From Actinomycetota bacterium (GTDB taxonomy: Bacteria > Actinomycetota > Actinomycetes > Streptosporangiales > Streptosporangiaceae), in the NCBI GenBank assembly GCA_003140115.1, contig PLIQ01000220.1, positions 24,841 through 31,954 on the forward strand: a stretch of 7,114 nt of DNA, written 5' to 3'. This document shows, piece by piece, positions 1-5,676 of this stretch. Under the pieces are notes generated by a model. That model made no database searches. It saw only the letters and a program-made list of their open reading frames with translations, and was not told the DNA's origin. The position numbers and the translations under genes were made by a program. The number at the start of each line of letters is the position of its first letter. Position 1 is the stretch's first letter.

Positions 1-294
1 GTGGGCATCGACCACGTGGCGTTCGGGCCGGACACGCTGTACGGCGACCATGTGGCCCTGCACCGGATCTTCGCTCACCTGCTCAGCATGCGCGCGGCCC
101 GGGGTCCGTCCTTCGACCCGGTCGCCTACGTCGACGGCCTGGAGAACCCCACCGAGAACTTCGGCAACATCTGCGGCTGGCTGGTCCAGCACGGGTACGA
201 CGACGCGGACATCCGCGCCGTCCTCGGCGGCAACATCTACCGGACGCTGCAGTCGATCTGGGTGTTACCTGGTTTGTCTCCGGTCGACGGCTAG
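1..294 (+). CDS. Membrane dipeptidase (peptidase family M19), C-terminal part only
   Basis: The frame is open from the first base, so the gene begins before the window; 97 residues remain, ending at TAG 292-294. The text reads GIDHVAFGPDTLYGDH near its start, the conserved C-terminal strand of M19 (renal dipeptidase-like) zinc hydrolases, where the Asp after FGP corresponds to the conserved active-site Asp. The family ending then follows: a helix with GYDDADIRAVLGGNIYRTLQ, matching the usual 'I..ilGGN..Rvl' signature. Known members cleave dipeptides, some including D-amino acids or beta-lactam-like amides. The N-terminal HxD metal ligands and bridging Glu lie outside the window, so activity cannot be judged. 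The last ten residues (VLPGLSPVDG) run past the usual family end and overlap the convergent reductase-amidase gene. Family assignment is good; substrate is unknown. Confidence 0.87.
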   Translation: MGIDHVAFGPDTLYGDHVALHRIFAHLLSMRAARGPSFDPVAYVDGLENPTENFGNICGWLVQHGYDDADIRAVLGGNIYRTLQSIWVLPGLSPVDG

Positions 295-2421
295 GACTGG
301 TTCGATCAGGCTCGCCGCGGCGAGCAACGCCATGTCGGCGCCGCGTGGCGCGGACAGCTGGATCCCGACCGGGAGCCCGTCATCCCATCCGCAGGGCAGC
401 ACCAGCGCCGGGTCCCCGGTGAGGTTGAACACGCCGGTGAACAGGCCCTCCAGTTCGCCCTCCGGGGTGTCCACCGGCGGGGTCGTCACCGGGGCGGCGA
501 ACGGGGCGGCGGGCGTGACCAGTACGTCGACGCCGCGGTACACCTCCGCCGCCCGCGGCAGCAGGTCGTCGCGGCGCCGGCCGGCGCCGTGGTAGGCATC
601 CTCTGTTACGTGTGATGCCGTCCGGAGCAGCCGGAGCGTTTCCGGCCCGTAGCGCTCGGGGTGGCTGTCGACCTGAGCGCGGTGCACCTGCCAGGCCTCG
701 AACAGAATAATGTCGCCGAACGACCCGGCGATCTCGCTCAAGACGGAGCCGTCCACGTCTACCACGGGGAACGCCCCGGCCAGCCGGGCCAGCGCGGCCC
801 GCAGCGCGGCGGCGACTCCCGGCCGGATGTCCGGGTGATCAAGCTGCGGCCTGGCCACGCCCAGCCGCAGCGTGGCGTGCGCGGGGCCGCTCGCCGGTGC
901 GCTCGCCGACCCGCTGGCCGGCTCCTGGCCGGTGAGGGCGGCGAAGACGGTCGCGGTGATCGCGACGTCGGCGCCGAGGATGCCGATATGGTCCAGGGAC
1001 GGCGAGAGCGGCTGGGTGCCTGCCACGTCGATGGCGCCGAACGACGGCTTGAAGCCGACGACCCCGCAGTAGTGAGCCGGGATCCGGATCGAACCGCCGG
1101 TGTCGCTGCCCAGTGCCGCCGGGCACACGCCCGCGCCGACCAGCGCCGCCGAGCCGCCGCTCGAGCCGCCCGCGGTGCGCTCTGGGTCAAAGGGGTTGCG
1201 GGCCTCGGGCACGTCGGGGTGGACCGCCCCGGCCGCGTACTCCAGCAGGGACGTGGCCGCGAAGACGTCGGCGCCCGCCGCGCGCAGCGCCGTGACCACC
1301 GGAGCGTCGAGGACCGCGGGGGCCCCGGCCATGTCGTGGGGGTTCCCGTTGCCGCGCGGGTGCCCGGCCACGTCGATCATGTCCTTGACCGCGACCGGGA
1401 CGCCGTGCAGCGGACCGTCCGGCTGGCGGGCGGGGGCGGGAAAGATGGTGACCACCGCGTTCAGCGGGCCGCCGAGACGGAGCGCTCGCTCCTGTGCGGC
1501 CAGCAGCTCGAGGTTGGCGACCTCGCAGGTCCGCTCGCCCCGCTCGATCGCGCGGATCAGCTCTCCGGCGTAGCTGGTCAGCGGGCCGTTCAGGTCGCGG
1601 AGCAGGTCGTCGACCTCGGTCTTCCGCTTGCGGACCATCAGGTCGCGGTAGATGCCGCTGTGCGACTTCGCGCTCCCGCGGTTGAACGCGACCAGACGGG
1701 CCAGGGAGCCCTCCAGGTCACCGGGATCGAAGCCGTCGAAGGCCTCCGGACGGACCGGCGCCTGGGCCAGCACCTCCCGGGCGGTCGCGAGCATCAGCGG
1801 CCGCCACTTCGGGTCCTCCAGGGAGTCGGCGATCGACAGATCCGACACCGCCCCCGCGTAGAGCATGGCCCCGTAGGCCTCCTTGCCCCACAAGAAGCCC
1901 AGGATGTTATCGGTCGGCTCCGCGTAGGGCAGGGCGGCGGCCAGTTCGCGCACCCGTTCGCTGAGGCCGCCCGCGGGTTCGCCGACCCGGAAGGTCCCGA
2001 TGTTGCCCTGCATGATCAGCCCGGGTTCCAGCCAGTCTGCGCCGAAATTCACGAAGCTGGCCAGCACGCGCTCGGGCCCGACCGCCGCGGACAGGGTTCC
2101 CGTGGTCAGGCCGTTCTGGAAACTGACCACGTAACCGTCCGGCGCCAGGCGCCCGCGCAGCAGCTCGGCCGCGGCGGCGGTGTGGTGGCTCTTGGTGGCC
2201 ACCGCCGCCCGCGCCACGGTGGCGGGCAGGTCGTCCGGCAACACCGCCCTGGCCGGCACCGTGAAGTTCTCGACCGGCCCGCAGATGGACAGGCCCCGCC
2301 GGTTGATGGCCTCGACATGGGCCGGATCGGCGTCGCAGAGAAGAACGTCATGACCGGCACGGATCAGGTGAGCACCGATGGTGCCGCCGATGGCACCGAC
2401 ACCGATAATCGTCAGCTGCAA
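265..2421 (-). CDS. Ketopantoate reductase-like / amidase-signature fusion protein
   Basis: One uninterrupted frame of 718 residues holds two enzymes. Residues 1 to about 300 are a 2-dehydropantoate 2-reductase (PanE/ApbA)-type NADP oxidoreductase: dinucleotide motif GVGAIG at 7-12, the WGK lysine (K180) where the family's catalytic lysine sits, and RKRKTEVDD (264-272) carrying the family's conserved Glu (E269). The Asn usually four residues after the lysine is Gly here (G184). Residues about 287-718 are an amidase-signature hydrolase with the complete Ser-cisSer-Lys triad: K346 in VPVAVKD, S420 in AGGSSGGS, and nucleophile S444 in GSDTGGSIR. Known amidases of this family hydrolyse amide bonds; known reductases act on 2-oxo acids such as ketopantoate. 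The start is TTG 2421-2419, set by GAGGAG five bases upstream and by MQLTIIGVGAIGG giving the expected first beta strand. No signal peptide is seen, so it is probably cytoplasmic. Separate PanE and amidase genes are the norm. The true substrate is unknown; pantothenate-like amides are one guess. Confidence 0.92.
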   Translation of the reverse strand: MQLTIIGVGAIGGTIGAHLIRAGHDVLLCDADPAHVEAINRRGLSICGPVENFTVPARAVLPDDLPATVARAAVATKSHHTAAAAELLRGRLAPDGYVVSFQNGLTTGTLSAAVGPERVLASFVNFGADWLEPGLIMQGNIGTFRVGEPAGGLSERVRELAAALPYAEPTDNILGFLWGKEAYGAMLYAGAVSDLSIADSLEDPKWRPLMLATAREVLAQAPVRPEAFDGFDPGDLEGSLARLVAFNRGSAKSHSGIYRDLMVRKRKTEVDDLLRDLNGPLTSYAGELIRAIERGERTCEVANLELLAAQERALRLGGPLNAVVTIFPAPARQPDGPLHGVPVAVKDMIDVAGHPRGNGNPHDMAGAPAVLDAPVVTALRAAGADVFAATSLLEYAAGAVHPDVPEARNPFDPERTAGGSSGGSAALVGAGVCPAALGSDTGGSIRIPAHYCGVVGFKPSFGAIDVAGTQPLSPSLDHIGILGADVAITATVFAALTGQEPASGSASAPASGPAHATLRLGVARPQLDHPDIRPGVAAALRAALARLAGAFPVVDVDGSVLSEIAGSFGDIILFEAWQVHRAQVDSHPERYGPETLRLLRTASHVTEDAYHGAGRRRDDLLPRAAEVYRGVDVLVTPAAPFAAPVTTPPVDTPEGELEGLFTGVFNLTGDPALVLPCGWDDGLPVGIQLSAPRGADMALLAAASLIEPVLAVDRRQTR

Positions 2422-2426
2422 GAAAG

Positions 2427-2432
2427 CTCCTC
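2427..2432 (-). promoter_or_regulatory. Ribosome binding site deciding a TTG start for the reductase-amidase gene
   Basis: Read on the minus strand, GAGGAG is followed by five bases (CTTTC) and TTG 2421-2419. The nearest upstream ATG (2435-2433) is out of frame. The TTG gives MQLTIIGVGAIGG, which places the Rossmann motif at the expected distance from the N terminus. Confidence 0.75.
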
Positions 2433-2610
2433 ATGTCCTGGTTCTGACCGCAGGCTACGCCACGCCCGCGGCTCGCCTTGTCCCGGGCGACATTCCTGGC
2501 TGTGGCGCATTGTGCTCTGGTCACGGGGCCGCGGATCGGCGCCGGGGCCCGCTTGCCGGGTGGCCCGCGGGCGGGGGACGCTGATCGGGACACGGGCGCG
2601 ATGAACAGAG

Positions 2611-2615
2611 GGAGG
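2611..2615 (+). promoter_or_regulatory. Ribosome binding site of the cupin gene
   Basis: GGAGG lies five bases (ACACG) before ATG 2621. This strong Shine-Dalgarno match fixes the cupin start and excludes the out-of-frame ATG at 2601. Confidence 0.85.
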
Positions 2616-2620
2616 ACACG

Positions 2621-3166
2621 ATGGCGGAGGCGGCGCAGAGCGGGGAGCACGGCGAGTTCTGGCGGGCGTTCAAGCCGATCGAGCAGGTGTTCCGGCCTGG
2701 CGCGATGCCGGAGGCGTACATCGCGAACGCGGCCATCGACGACGACCGGTACTACGCTCCGCTGTCGGAGACGGTCGGCACCCGGCCGCTGTTCATCTCC
2801 CCGGGCCAGAACCGGTGGTGCGACGTACTGCTGTGCCGCGGGGCCGGGCTGGTCAACCGGCACTACCACCCGCAGCAGGTGTTCGCGTACACGATCTCCG
2901 GCAAGTGGGGGTACCTGGAGCACGACTGGGTGGCGACCGCCGGGGACTGGATCTACGAGGCGCCCGGCGAGGCGCACACGCTGGTGGCGTACGAGAGCGA
3001 CGAGCCGATGCGGGTGACGTTCAACGTCACCGGCCCGCTGATCTGGCTGGACGAGAACGGCGAGCCCAACGGCCACTTCGACGTGTTCGACTACATCAAG
3101 CTGTGCCGCGAGCACTACGAGAAGGTCGGGATCGGCGCCGACTACGTTGACAAGCTGTTCCGCTGA
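2621..3166 (+). CDS. Cupin dioxygenase-like protein, 2,4'-dihydroxyacetophenone dioxygenase family
   Basis: 181 residues, close to the roughly 177 of characterised 2,4'-dihydroxyacetophenone dioxygenase (DAD), an Fe(II) cupin that splits the C-C bond of an aromatic hydroxyketone with O2. The sequence shows one central cupin: HYH at 81-83, glycine turn ISGKWGYLEHD (92-102), then GDWIYEAPGEAHTL (108-121) with H119. The HxH-to-distal-His spacing (38 residues) equals that recalled for DAD's His76/His78/His114. E100, or the adjacent H101, is the candidate fourth ligand. The usual Glu after HxH in cupin motif 1 is Gln here (Q85/Q86). The C-terminal part, GPLIWLDENGEPNGHFDVFDYI, resembles the DAD-type extension. 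A strong GGAGG precedes the ATG. The gene is divergent from the reductase-amidase and ends directly on a terminator hairpin. No signal peptide; probably cytoplasmic. The fold is sure; the substrate could be another ketone or a non-aromatic compound. Confidence 0.85.
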   Translation: MAEAAQSGEHGEFWRAFKPIEQVFRPGAMPEAYIANAAIDDDRYYAPLSETVGTRPLFISPGQNRWCDVLLCRGAGLVNRHYHPQQVFAYTISGKWGYLEHDWVATAGDWIYEAPGEAHTLVAYESDEPMRVTFNVTGPLIWLDENGEPNGHFDVFDYIKLCREHYEKVGIGADYVDKLFR

Positions 3167-3194
3167 CCCGGGCCAACGCCGTCGTTGGCCCGGG
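3167..3194. terminator. Perfect 12-bp-stem hairpin, likely bidirectional terminator
   Basis: CCCGGGCCAACG (3167-3178), a four-base loop CCGT, then the exact reverse complement CGTTGGCCCGGG (3183-3194). It begins on the base after the cupin TGA and ends 13 bases before the dhaK stop codon, between convergent genes. There is no clear U-tract on either side, as is common for high-GC actinobacterial terminators. Its symmetry lets it act on both transcripts. Confidence 0.8.
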
Positions 3195-3207
3195 AAGCCA
3201 GCGATCT

Positions 3208-4203
3208 TTAGAAGGTGCGGATGGCGATCTCGGCGGGCGCGGCGAGCAGGTTGGTGATCTCGTCGTCCAGGCGGCTGAGCGTGATCGACACGCCCGCCAT
3301 GTCCAGAGACGTGCAGTATTCGCCGACGTAGTTCCGCCGCACGTTAATGCCGCGCTGGGCCAGCAGCTCGTGGGCGTACCCGTAGAGCAGGTACAGCTCG
3401 CTGATCGGGGTGCCGCCCAGCCCGTTGATCATGAGCGCCACGTTGTCCCCGGAGTGGAAGGGCAGGTCGGTCACGACCGCCTCGAGCAGCTCGTCGACGA
3501 TCTCGTTGGCGCTGGCCAGCTTCTCCCGGCGGCGGCCCGGCTCGCCGTGGATGCCGACGCCCATCTCCATCTCATCGTCGCCCAGCTCGAACAGCGGGGA
3601 GCCCTTGGCCGGCGGGGTGCACGAGGTCAGCGCCATGCCCATGGTCCGGGTCACGGAGTTGACCTTGTTGCCGATGCGGATCAGCTCGTCCAGGTCGGCG
3701 CCCTGCTCGGAGGCGGCCCCGGTCGCCTTGATGACGAAGAAGTTCCCGGCCACGCCGCGCCGGCCGACGGTGTAGGTGGAGTCCTTCACCGCCACGTCGT
3801 CGTCCACGATCAGCGTGCCGATCGTGATCCCGTCCGCCTCGGCCATCTCCTGGCCCATCTCGAAGGCCATCCGGTCACCGGTGTAGTTGTTGATGATGTG
3901 CAGGACGCCCTTGGGCGAGGCGAGGAGCTTGCTGGTCTCCAGCACGTAGTCCATCGGCGGCGCGGCGAACACGTCGCCCGGGCAGGCGGCGTCGAGCATG
4001 CCCTTGCCGACGATCATCACGTGGGCGGGCTCGTGCCCGGACCCAGAGCCCTGGATGATCGAGACCTTGTCGTCGCGGGGCGCGTCGACCCGCATGATGA
4101 GGTTGAACTCGGGCACGTACTTCAGCGTGTCCGGGTTGGCCAGTGCGATGCCCTTGAGCATCTCGGGCACGAACTGGCGAGGGTCGTTGACGAACTTCTT
4201 CAT
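3208..4203 (-). CDS. dhaK: Dihydroxyacetone kinase subunit DhaK (dihydroxyacetone- or related ketose-binding subunit)
   Basis: 331 residues, full length for DhaK, the subunit that holds the ketose as a covalent hemiaminal while DhaL delivers phosphate. From the sequence: KKFVNDPRQFVPEML at the start; GSGSGHEPAH with H57; NNYTGDRMAFE with D110; DDDVAVKD; RRGVAGN; and GIHGEPG with H219, the histidine that binds the substrate carbonyl. These correspond to E. coli His56, Asp109 and His218 as I recall them. The position matching E. coli Lys104 is Asn (N105), and the usual GGGSGHEP is GSGSGHEP. FELGDDEMEMGVGIHGEPG and YVGEYCTSLDMAG place it in the DhaK branch that includes erythrulose- and apulose-type kinases, so DHA may not be the true substrate. 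The start is ATG 4203-4201 with GGAGG eight bases upstream; a TTG at 4218 overlaps that site and is unlikely. Last gene of the aldolase-HAD/DhaL-DhaK operon. No DhaM or transporter is in view. Cytoplasmic. Confidence 0.94.
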   Translation of the reverse strand: MKKFVNDPRQFVPEMLKGIALANPDTLKYVPEFNLIMRVDAPRDDKVSIIQGSGSGHEPAHVMIVGKGMLDAACPGDVFAAPPMDYVLETSKLLASPKGVLHIINNYTGDRMAFEMGQEMAEADGITIGTLIVDDDVAVKDSTYTVGRRGVAGNFFVIKATGAASEQGADLDELIRIGNKVNSVTRTMGMALTSCTPPAKGSPLFELGDDEMEMGVGIHGEPGRRREKLASANEIVDELLEAVVTDLPFHSGDNVALMINGLGGTPISELYLLYGYAHELLAQRGINVRRNYVGEYCTSLDMAGVSITLSRLDDEITNLLAAPAEIAIRTF

Positions 4204-4211
4204 GGCGCTGA

Positions 4212-4216
4212 CCTCC
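4212..4216 (-). promoter_or_regulatory. Ribosome binding site of dhaK
   Basis: On the minus strand GGAGG is followed by eight bases (TCAGCGCC) and ATG 4203-4201. It sits in the 26-bp gap after the dhaL stop and selects the ATG (MKKFVNDP) over the upstream TTG. Confidence 0.8.
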
Positions 4217-4229
4217 AAGGATTAAGAAC

Positions 4230-5672
4230 TCAGGATTCAACCGGGCGCTTGCCCCACTGGTCGGCGAGCGCCTCGAACATGACGGCCACCGCCATGGCAC
4301 CCGCGTCCAGGGTGCCGATGCTGCGCTCGCCGGTGTAGCTGGCCCGGCCGCGCATGGCCTGCATCGACCGGGTCGCCTCGGCCCGCTCGCGCGCGACGGT
4401 GGCCGCCGCCCGCAGGGCCGCGGCCGCGTCGTCTCCCGCGGCGATGCGCTCCTGCAGGGTGTCCACCGCGGGCACCAGCGCGTCCAGCAGGGTCTTGTCC
4501 CCCACGTCTGACTTCCCGCGGGCCTTGATGCCCTCGATCGAGGCCCGCAGCATCGCGATGACCTGGGCCTGCTCCAGGTGGTCCACGGCTCCGGCGGTCG
4601 TCCCGGCGCGCAGGAACGCGGTACCCCAGATCGGGCCGGAGGTGCCGCCGATGCGGCTGGTGATGACGACGGCGACCTTCTTCAGGAAGGTCCCGATGTC
4701 GGTCCGGTCGAAGTCGTCCCAGCCGGACAGCACGAGCTCGAAGCCGCGCGCCATCGAGTAGCCGAAGTCGCCGTCGCCGACCACGGCGTCCAGGTCGCCG
4801 AAGTACTTCTCGTTGTCGACCGCGACCGTCGCGATGGTGTGGACGACCGCCTCGACGTCGGACAGGTCTGCTGTGGACATGGGTGCTCCTTGGGGAAGCA
4901 GGCGGGTGAAGTCGGCCAGGGTGATCCAGGCCCCCGGGGTGGCCCGGCTGCGGTTAGCCAGGACGGTCGTCGGCTCGCCGCCGGGATCGCCCAGCGAGGA
5001 GACGACCAGGGCGGCTTCGCTGAAGTCCTCGTCGACGGTGTAGCCGTTGACGGTGATCATGGTGGTCAGGCCGGCGCCGGTGGCGGCCAGCAGGCCGTTG
5101 CGCGAGTCCTCGACCACGACCGCGTGGTCCGCGGACACGCCGAGGGAGTCCAGGGCCAGCAGGTAGATGTCGGGCGCGGGCTTCTTGCGCGGGACGACGT
5201 CGCCGGCGAACACAGCGACCTGGCGGGCGTGTTCCGCGCCCACGGCCCGTTCCAGGGTGGCCCGGACCGACGGCTCGGCCGACGTCGAGGCCACCGCCAC
5301 CAGCCAGCCCGCGGCCAGCGCCTCGGCCACCACGCGGTCGATACCGGGCCGGGGCGGGACCGCGCCGGAGGCGACCAGTTCGGCGTAGATGGCGCTCTTG
5401 CGCCGGTGCCAGTCCGCCACGGCGCCTTGGCGGCCCTCGGCGTCGGCGGGCAGGCCGGCTGCCGCCACGAACTCGGGGGTGAGCAGGCTGGCCAGCCGCT
5501 CCTTACCGCCGCCGATGCGGAGCTTTTCCTTGTAGTCCGCCACGCTCCAGCGGACCGGCAGGCCGAACTCCTCGAAGGTCTGGTTGAACGCGGGCAGGTG
5601 GCCGTAGCGCTCGGTGTCAGCCAGCACCCCGTCGCAGTCGAAGATGAGCGCCGGGTCCGCCGGACCGCTCAC
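4230..5672 (-). CDS. dhaL: HAD phosphatase (CbbY-like) fused to DhaL phosphotransfer subunit
   Basis: 480 residues in one frame with two complete enzymes. Residues 1 to about 230 are a HAD subfamily IA phosphatase: nucleophile D12 and acid/base D14 in DCDGVLADTE, motif II around ASTS (128-131), K164 in RKKPAPD, and motif IV EDSRNG (188-193). YKEKLRIGGGKERL (47-60) and YTVDEDFSEAALVVSSLG (211-228) resemble CbbY xylulose-1,5-bisphosphate phosphatases. Residues 265-480 form a full-length DhaL (216 residues; E. coli about 210). It has the Mg-binding aspartates D295, D300 and D302 in LDAVVGDGD, GGTSGPIWG (342-350), RGKSDVGDKT (385-394) and RGRASYTGERSIG (441-453). Residue F303 replaces the His of the E. 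coli GDADHG motif. DhaL binds the adenine nucleotide that phosphorylates the ketose held on DhaK. The start is GTG 5672, four bases after the aldolase stop, suggesting translational coupling. An internal ATG at 4880 with a strong ribosome binding site may also yield free DhaL. Cytoplasmic; the HAD substrate is inferred. Confidence 0.92.
   Translation of the reverse strand: MSGPADPALIFDCDGVLADTERYGHLPAFNQTFEEFGLPVRWSVADYKEKLRIGGGKERLASLLTPEFVAAAGLPADAEGRQGAVADWHRRKSAIYAELVASGAVPPRPGIDRVVAEALAAGWLVAVASTSAEPSVRATLERAVGAEHARQVAVFAGDVVPRKKPAPDIYLLALDSLGVSADHAVVVEDSRNGLLAATGAGLTTMITVNGYTVDEDFSEAALVVSSLGDPGGEPTTVLANRSRATPGAWITLADFTRLLPQGAPMSTADLSDVEAVVHTIATVAVDNEKYFGDLDAVVGDGDFGYSMARGFELVLSGWDDFDRTDIGTFLKKVAVVITSRIGGTSGPIWGTAFLRAGTTAGAVDHLEQAQVIAMLRASIEGIKARGKSDVGDKTLLDALVPAVDTLQERIAAGDDAAAALRAAATVARERAEATRSMQAMRGRASYTGERSIGTLDAGAMAVAVMFEALADQWGKRPVES
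4878..4891 (-). promoter_or_regulatory. Internal ribosome binding site and ATG for a possible separate DhaL
   Basis: Inside the HAD-DhaL frame, AAGGAG (4891-4886) stands five bases (CACCC) before ATG 4880-4878. Initiation here would give MSTADLSDVEA..., a normal DhaL of 216 residues. The Shine-Dalgarno match is better than that of the GTG start of the whole frame, so two products (fusion and free DhaL) are plausible. The site could also be a relic of separate genes whose stop was lost. Confidence 0.65.
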
Positions 5673-5676
5673 GCGG

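Larger units (their letters stand above)
2422..2620. promoter_or_regulatory. Divergent promoter region between the reductase-amidase and cupin genes
   Basis: This 199-bp spacer lies between the start codons of two divergently transcribed genes, so both promoters should be here. I see no clear -10/-35 pair on either strand. The best minus-strand -10 is TAGCCT (rc of 2454-2459), without a convincing -35. GCGCATTGTGC at 2505-2515 is an 11-bp near-palindrome with one mismatched pair and could be part of an operator. The stretch 2521-2580 is extremely GC-rich. No additional gene is visible. Confidence 0.4.

Noticed and set aside
2563..2572. Perfect palindrome GCCCGCGGGC upstream of the cupin.
   Set aside because: Made only of G and C in an extremely GC-rich stretch, so symmetry is expected by chance; no second copy nearby.
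661..2604. Very long plus-strand open frame opposite the reductase-amidase gene.
   Set aside because: It is an antisense shadow common in high-GC coding DNA; the product is Arg/Gly/His-rich without domains, while the minus-strand frame carries two complete enzyme signatures.
2348..3115. Long minus-strand frame opposite the cupin.
   Set aside because: No recognisable domain, and it spans the divergent promoter region; the cupin frame has a strong ribosome binding site and conserved metal ligands.
4204..4218. TTG 4218 as the dhaK start.
   Set aside because: It would place the start on top of the GGAGG that serves ATG 4203, and MKKFVNDP is the typical DhaK beginning.
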